Positions 31,915-36,203 of a DNA stretch of 36,203 nucleotides are shown here, piece by piece. The stretch spans positions 1 through 36,203 of the forward strand of contig JAGQWJ010000028.1 in assembly GCA_020437395.1 (NCBI GenBank). Reading direction: 5' to 3'. How positions within the stretch are numbered: the first letter of the stretch is position 1; each line of letters opens with the position of its first letter. The stretch is from Ignavibacteriota bacterium (lineage in GTDB: Bacteria; Bacteroidota; Ignavibacteria; Kapaibacteriales; UBA2268). The notes beneath the pieces were generated by a model that was not told the origin of the DNA, did not search any database, and was given only the letters and a program-made list of their open reading frames with translations. The position numbers and the translations under genes were made by a program.

Positions 31915-34087
31915 TATAATTCCCTTTTTTTTCGTGTATAGAATACGTCTGAGCTGTTTTTGGGTAATTATGCATACCACAGTGTATAATACGCTCTGCA
32001 ATCTCCTTAGCTTCTCTTATAATACTTTTATCGTTGACAATATCAATAAATTTGAATTCGGGCATTCCGGATTGTTTAGTTCCAAGAAAATCGCCAGGTC
32101 CACGAAGTTCTAAATCAATTTCTGACAATTCGAATCCATTACTTATAGATTCGAGTGCTGTAAGCCTTTTAACTGTCGGTATATCCGAAAGATTTTTAGC
32201 AAAAAGCTGTTTGTATTTCTGCGATGCTACTAATATACAATAAGATTGGTGTTCGCCTCTGCCAACTCGACCTCGAAGTTGATGCAATTGTGACAAACCG
32301 AATCTTTCAGCATTTTCAATTAACATAACTGTCGAGTTTGGAACATCTATACCAACTTCTATAACTGTAGTTGATATAAGCACATCGTATTTCTTATCTG
32401 AGAAATCCTTCATTACTTCATCTTTCTCTTTCCAGTGCATTTGACCATGGAGAAGACCACAACTTAGTTCAGGGAAAATCTGATTATTAAGTAATTCGAA
32501 ATGTTCTACTGCAGATTTAAGTTCTAATTTCTCCGATTCTTCTACTAAAGGATAAACAATATATGCTTGTCTGCCCTCTTTAACTTGATCTTTTATAAAC
32601 TCATATATATTCGTTAAATCGCTTTCAAATCTTACCTTAGTTATAATATCTTTTCGGTCTGTTGGCTTCGAATTTATTGAAACAATCTGTAAATCAGTAT
32701 ATTTTGTCATCGCTAATGTTCGCGGAATTGGAGTAGCCGTCATTAACAACATGTGAGGTACTGTTGTGTTATCACCAGATTTTTTACCTAATTCTTTGAG
32801 TAATGAACGTTGGTCAACACCAAATCTATGCTGCTCATCTATAACAACATAGCCTAAGTTATTATACTCCACTTTATCTTGAAAAAGTGCATGAGTCCCA
32901 ATAATTATGTTTGTAAGTCCAGATTCTATTTTACCTAATATTTCTTTTTTATCTTTTGCTGAAAGTCCACCAACTAACAATTCAGTACTTATTGAATCTG
33001 GAAGTAAGCTTTGTAAAGTCTTATAATGCTGCTTTGCCAAAATCTCAGTTGGAGCCATTAATAATGTCTGATGCCCGCTCTCTACTGCCATCATCATTGA
33101 TACTATTGCTACTATTGTTTTGCCGGAACCTACATCACCTTGCAGTAGCACATTCATAGGTATTGTTGAATTTAGTTTTTTCCAAATCAAATTTAGTGCA
33201 TTCTTTTGATCATTAGTTAATTCAAAGGGAAAGCTTTTAAGTGTTGCTTTTGCTAAGGTTATTGACTTACCCATAGCAATAGCTTTCTCTGATTTTACGA
33301 ATTTATCTTGCTGTGAAAGAATTGCTAATTGATAAAATAACATTTCTTCGAATTTGAATCTTTTCTGTGAAAGTTGTAACAACTTCGCGTTCATTGGAAA
33401 ATGAAGATTCTCAATAGCTGTTTGAATATCTGGTGCATCAATATGTACTAATATATCTTTGTCAAGTGTCTCATTTACTGAAGTTAAGTGCTGGTTCAAA
33501 CAATAGCGAATCATATCTCTTAATGCTCTGTTACGTATGCCAACTTTAATAAAAGAAGTTGGTAGTTTATAAAGAGGAAGTATTCCTTCTTCTTTAAATT
33601 CTTTAAGTTCATCGCTATCTATTTTATCAATTTCTGGATGTGTGAATGAAATACCAAACTTCGATTTATCTGGTTTTCCGCTAATTAATAGTTTATCACC
33701 AACTTTATAGGAGTTATCGAAAAAATGGACATTCGCCCAAAAATTAATTTTTGCCTTTCCGCCACTATTATCTTTTACAGTCAATGTCAATAGCTTACGT
33801 CTATTTCTTAGATTTTTAAGCGATTTATCTACTACATCTACAATGAAGGAATACTCAACATTTTTGAAATCTTCTTCATAATCAAAAATATTATCCGTAT
33901 TGAAAAATAATTTTTTACTTAGTGAGGATAGTGTAAATGAAGAATCACGATTAATATAGTCACGTGGAAAATAATTTATTAAATCGAGAGGTTGGCAAAT
34001 ATTCTCTTTTGCAAGCACTTGCGCACGTTTCGGGCCAATTCCTTTAATAAATTGTAAAGGTAAATCATTAGAAATAGGTTTGTTCAT
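31901..34087 (-). CDS. recG: ATP-dependent DNA helicase RecG
   Basis: 728 residues. It remodels stalled replication forks and Holliday junctions. The N-terminal helix-hairpin-helix-like segment (FIKGIGPKRAQVLAKENI) and OB-fold wedge domain (about 75-165) precede the superfamily 2 helicase core: Walker A GDVGSGKT (317-324), APTEILAKQH (motif Ia), DEQH (417-420), LLMTATPIPRTLA (motif III) and the C-terminal QLRGRVGRGEH with GFELSEIDLELRGPGDFLGT. All expected motifs are intact. It is convergent with the thioesterase pair. Confidence 0.96.
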   Translation of the reverse strand: MNKPISNDLPLQFIKGIGPKRAQVLAKENICQPLDLINYFPRDYINRDSSFTLSSLSKKLFFNTDNIFDYEEDFKNVEYSFIVDVVDKSLKNLRNRRKLLTLTVKDNSGGKAKINFWANVHFFDNSYKVGDKLLISGKPDKSKFGISFTHPEIDKIDSDELKEFKEEGILPLYKLPTSFIKVGIRNRALRDMIRYCLNQHLTSVNETLDKDILVHIDAPDIQTAIENLHFPMNAKLLQLSQKRFKFEEMLFYQLAILSQQDKFVKSEKAIAMGKSITLAKATLKSFPFELTNDQKNALNLIWKKLNSTIPMNVLLQGDVGSGKTIVAIVSMMMAVESGHQTLLMAPTEILAKQHYKTLQSLLPDSISTELLVGGLSAKDKKEILGKIESGLTNIIIGTHALFQDKVEYNNLGYVVIDEQHRFGVDQRSLLKELGKKSGDNTTVPHMLLMTATPIPRTLAMTKYTDLQIVSINSKPTDRKDIITKVRFESDLTNIYEFIKDQVKEGRQAYIVYPLVEESEKLELKSAVEHFELLNNQIFPELSCGLLHGQMHWKEKDEVMKDFSDKKYDVLISTTVIEVGIDVPNSTVMLIENAERFGLSQLHQLRGRVGRGEHQSYCILVASQKYKQLFAKNLSDIPTVKRLTALESISNGFELSEIDLELRGPGDFLGTKQSGMPEFKFIDIVNDKSIIREAKEIAERIIHCGMHNYPKTAQTYSIHEKKGNYITVG

Positions 34088-34139
34088 CTAATCGTATTGA
34101 TTATATTTCAAAAAATTAAATAGCACTAATCTTAAATAT

Positions 34140-35210
34140 ATGGAACTCTTACTAATTTACTTATCTATAGCCGTATTTTTTTCTTTCCTATGTTCTTTTT
34201 TGGAAGCGGCATTGCTAAGTACAACGCACAGTTTTATAAGCACTGAACTGTTAGAAAATCGACCTTATGCTGTAAAATTAAAGAAATTTAAAGATGAGGT
34301 AGATAAACCATTGACAGCTATTTTGACCTTGAATACATTCGCAAATACTTTTGGGGCTGCTGGTGTAGGTGCACAAGCACAGAATATTTGGGGTACGGAA
34401 TATTTAACTGCTATTTCTGTCGCTTTAACTCTCATTATACTAATAGTTTCTGAGATAATTCCTAAGACAATTGGTGCTGCATATTGGAAACAATTTGCAC
34501 CATTTATAGCTTATTCATTGCAAGGAATGGTCTGGATTCTATACCCTTTCGTAGTATTAGCACCTTTTATAACTAAAAGATTTAAAGTTAAGAAGGAAGG
34601 TAGTGAAATCAGTCGCTATGATATACACATGATGACAATGTTAGGTGAAACAGAGGGCGTTCTTGATAAAGAAGAATCTCAGATCATTCAAAATTTGCTA
34701 CGATTTGACGAGATAACCGTCCATGATATAATGACTCCTAGAACTGTTGTTGTATCGGAAGATGAGAATACAACAGCATCTGATTTCTTTAAGAATCTTA
34801 AATTTAGGCATTTTACTAGAATACCTTTGTACAATGAAACTGTTGAGAATATTACAGGATATGTAATAAAAGAAGATCTGATTAACGATATTATTTCGAA
34901 AAAAGGGAAAAGTAAACTTGCAAAATATAAACGTCCTATTAGATTTATATCTATAGACGATACGTTACCTACTGCTTACGAACAGTTTATTCATAACAAT
35001 GAGCATATAGCTGCTGTTTATGATGAGTATAAGGGTTTCTCTGGTATATTGACTATGGAAGATATTATTGAGACTTTATTAGGTGTGGAGATTATGGATG
35101 AATACGATTCAACAGAAGATTTACAACAATTTGCTAGAAAAAATTGGGAGAAAAGAGCCAAAAAGCTTGGTATTATCTCTGAAGATAATGATAAAGATAT
35201 AATAAAATAA
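34140..35210 (+). CDS. CNNM/CorC-HlyC-family transporter-like protein (DUF21 plus CBS pair)
   Basis: 356 residues. The N-terminal DUF21 domain has about four transmembrane segments (about 4-27, 60-75, 88-110, 122-146) with FLEAALLSTTHSFISTELLEN and SEIIPKTIGAAYWK. Two CBS domains follow, opening with VHDIMTPRTVVVSEDENT (about 196) and PIRFISIDDTLPTAYEQF, and containing YDEYKGFSGILTMEDIIETLLG. The family is linked to magnesium or other divalent cation transport. The C-terminal CorC/HlyC domain seen in longer relatives is absent, and the protein ends after a short charged tail. It precedes exonuclease III by 10 nt. Confidence 0.88.
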   Translation: MELLLIYLSIAVFFSFLCSFLEAALLSTTHSFISTELLENRPYAVKLKKFKDEVDKPLTAILTLNTFANTFGAAGVGAQAQNIWGTEYLTAISVALTLIILIVSEIIPKTIGAAYWKQFAPFIAYSLQGMVWILYPFVVLAPFITKRFKVKKEGSEISRYDIHMMTMLGETEGVLDKEESQIIQNLLRFDEITVHDIMTPRTVVVSEDENTTASDFFKNLKFRHFTRIPLYNETVENITGYVIKEDLINDIISKKGKSKLAKYKRPIRFISIDDTLPTAYEQFIHNNEHIAAVYDEYKGFSGILTMEDIIETLLGVEIMDEYDSTEDLQQFARKNWEKRAKKLGIISEDNDKDIIK

Positions 35211-35220
35211 AGGAAAATAA

Positions 35221-36027
35221 ATGAAAATAGTATCTTGGAATATAAACGGTTATAGATCAATATCAGGACAAAACCCTAAATTAAGATATGGTGAGAAAGT
35301 ACAAATAAATGATTTATTCAAATACGTAGAAAAAGAGAACCCAGACCTATTATTAATGCAAGAAACTAAGTCTGAGAAAGAACAGATAAAAGAACATCTG
35401 CTTGCTCCAGAAGGGTATAAATCATATTTCTCAGCTTGTAAGATAAAAAAAGGATACAGTGGGGTCGGTATATTCAGCAAAAAAGAGCCAGAGTATATCA
35501 ATGATAGTATAGGAGTTGAGAAATTCGATAATGAAGGTAGAGTGATAGAAATAGGAATAGATGGTATATCTTATTTCAATGTATATTTCCCTAATGGTCA
35601 ACAAGGACCCGAACGAGTGCAATACAAACTAGATTTCTATGATGCACTATTCGCCAAAGCAAATGAAAAAAGAAAAGAAGGGAGAAAAGTAATAGTAAGT
35701 GGTGATTATAATACTGCTCATACCGAAATAGACCTAGCACGACCTAAAGAAAATGAACAAACTTCTGGTTTCCTACCTGAAGAGCGAGTAAAGCTAGACG
35801 AGATATTTGCCATGGGATATTCAGATTCATTCCGTTTATTCAACAAAGATGGAGACAACTACACTTGGTGGTCACCACGTGGAAGAGCTAGAGAAAGAAA
35901 TGTAGGTTGGAGAATAGACTATCACTTCGTTAGTAATGATTTGCTAACTCAAGTGAAGAACTCCTATCATCAACCGTTGCAACTCGGCTCAGACCACTGC
36001 CCTATCGTCTTGGAGTTGGGGATGTAG
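35221..36027 (+). CDS. xth: Exodeoxyribonuclease III (AP endonuclease family)
   Basis: 268 residues, the usual length. It cuts at abasic sites and degrades 3' ends in base-excision repair. The active site is complete: VSWNINGYRS, LLLMQETKS (metal-binding Glu), YFPNGQQGPERVQYKL, VSGDYNTAHTEIDLARP (Asp/Asn), FRLFNKDGDNYTWWSPRGRARERNVGWRIDYHFVS and GSDHCPI with the catalytic Asp-His. It is the last gene of a pair with the CBS-domain protein and is followed by a strong terminator. Confidence 0.96.
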   Translation: MKIVSWNINGYRSISGQNPKLRYGEKVQINDLFKYVEKENPDLLLMQETKSEKEQIKEHLLAPEGYKSYFSACKIKKGYSGVGIFSKKEPEYINDSIGVEKFDNEGRVIEIGIDGISYFNVYFPNGQQGPERVQYKLDFYDALFAKANEKRKEGRKVIVSGDYNTAHTEIDLARPKENEQTSGFLPEERVKLDEIFAMGYSDSFRLFNKDGDNYTWWSPRGRARERNVGWRIDYHFVSNDLLTQVKNSYHQPLQLGSDHCPIVLELGM

Positions 36028-36035
36028 AAAATAAT

Positions 36036-36059
36036 AAAGCTCCCGAGGGAGCTTTTTTT
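36036..36059 (+). terminator. Rho-independent terminator after exonuclease III
   Basis: AAAGCTCCC (36036-36044), loop GA, GGGAGCTTT (36047-36055), T-run to 36059; it begins 8 nt after the stop codon. Confidence 0.92.
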
Positions 36060-36128
36060 GTGTTTTATTTTGTTATTGGATAAACGAATGTCTTTGTGTC
36101 TTTCTCTGAAATTAAATTAATATAGTAC

Positions 36129-36203
36129 TGGACTGTCCCACTATAGTGGACACAGACTTAATTAACAATTTCGTTCTTCATACTCTACTGGGGAAAGATC
36201 ATC
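36129..36203 (-). mobile_element. End of an IS3-family-like insertion sequence (right edge of window)
   Basis: The left boundary is set at TGGACTGTCCCACTATAGTGG, which begins with TG as IS3-family termini do and contains a perfect 12-bp palindrome CCACTATAGTGG (36138-36149). It is followed at once by the end of a transposase frame on the minus strand. The element continues beyond the window, so its length, second inverted repeat and target duplication cannot be seen. Confidence 0.6.
36162..36203 (-). CDS. Transposase C-terminus (IS3-like), partial
   Basis: Only the last 13 residues and the stop are inside the window: DDLSPVEYEERNC. The LSPVEYE(E/Q) ending is what follows the RRHSxL region in the rve integrase domain of IS3-family OrfB transposases. 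It lies 33 nt from the putative terminal inverted repeat, as expected for the distal end of such an element. Family assignment rests on few residues. Confidence 0.6.
   Translation of the reverse strand, partial: DDLSPVEYEERNC

Overview
The window is AT-rich and gene-dense, and reads as a chromosomal segment from the Bacteroidota/Chlorobiota branch (an Ignavibacteria- or Kapabacteria-like organism is my best guess). Four observations support this: two exported proteins end in type IX secretion (Por) sorting domains, the E1 ketoacid dehydrogenase is a single alpha-beta fusion, several intergenic regions carry the Bacteroidota-type promoter box TAnnTTTG (twice with a TTG/TTTG box 19 nt upstream), and Shine-Dalgarno sequences are mostly weak. 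No rRNA, tRNA or CRISPR array was seen.

Layout. 1-5316 (minus strand) is an exported-protein cluster: a T9SS-sorted protein running off the left edge, a Cys-rich secreted protein, a ten-Asp-box T9SS protein, and a second Cys-rich protein homologous to the first. Positions 5317-5817 hold no convincing protein gene. They contain a promoter-like box, two plus-strand terminator hairpins and a possible attenuator ahead of trpS. Positions 5818-10420 are housekeeping: trpS, an FmdB-like protein that has lost most of its zinc ribbon, DNA polymerase III delta prime, and the E1 fusion. 10571-12595 is a type II restriction-modification module (M.HaeIII-like C5 methyltransferase plus NgoPII-family endonuclease, GGCC predicted) with a 52-residue companion ORF. 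12598-13019 is a frameshifted LprI/DUF1311 gene.

13114-21005 is mixed: clpP, a membrane-anchored protein of unknown function, a TerC-type membrane protein, a scramblase/LURP-one-like protein, the remains of a PIN-toxin/antitoxin pair, a glycine-zipper lipoprotein with a small membrane protein, an FNR-type reductase and a VWA-domain membrane protein. 21153-27775 is a complete tripartite RND efflux operon led by its TetR-family regulator, with a TAnnTTTG promoter and palindromes that look like operators. 27756-36027 is again housekeeping: a lone HsdR_N-like nuclease-fold protein, pepE, then a tight map-pyrC-ArsC-like-thioesterase-thioesterase run, convergent recG, a CorC/CNNM-like transporter and exonuclease III with a strong terminator. 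The right edge (36129 on) is the end of an IS3-family-like insertion sequence.

The points most worth a second look are: the homologous Cys-rich secreted proteins interleaved with T9SS genes and flanked by a 28-nt direct repeat; the predicted attenuator before trpS; AT-rich pentanucleotide tracts at the same distance upstream of two exported-protein genes, one being the glycine-zipper lipoprotein; and the HaeIII/NgoPII-like R-M module with a divergent target-recognition loop. I found no system that I can claim to be wholly new.
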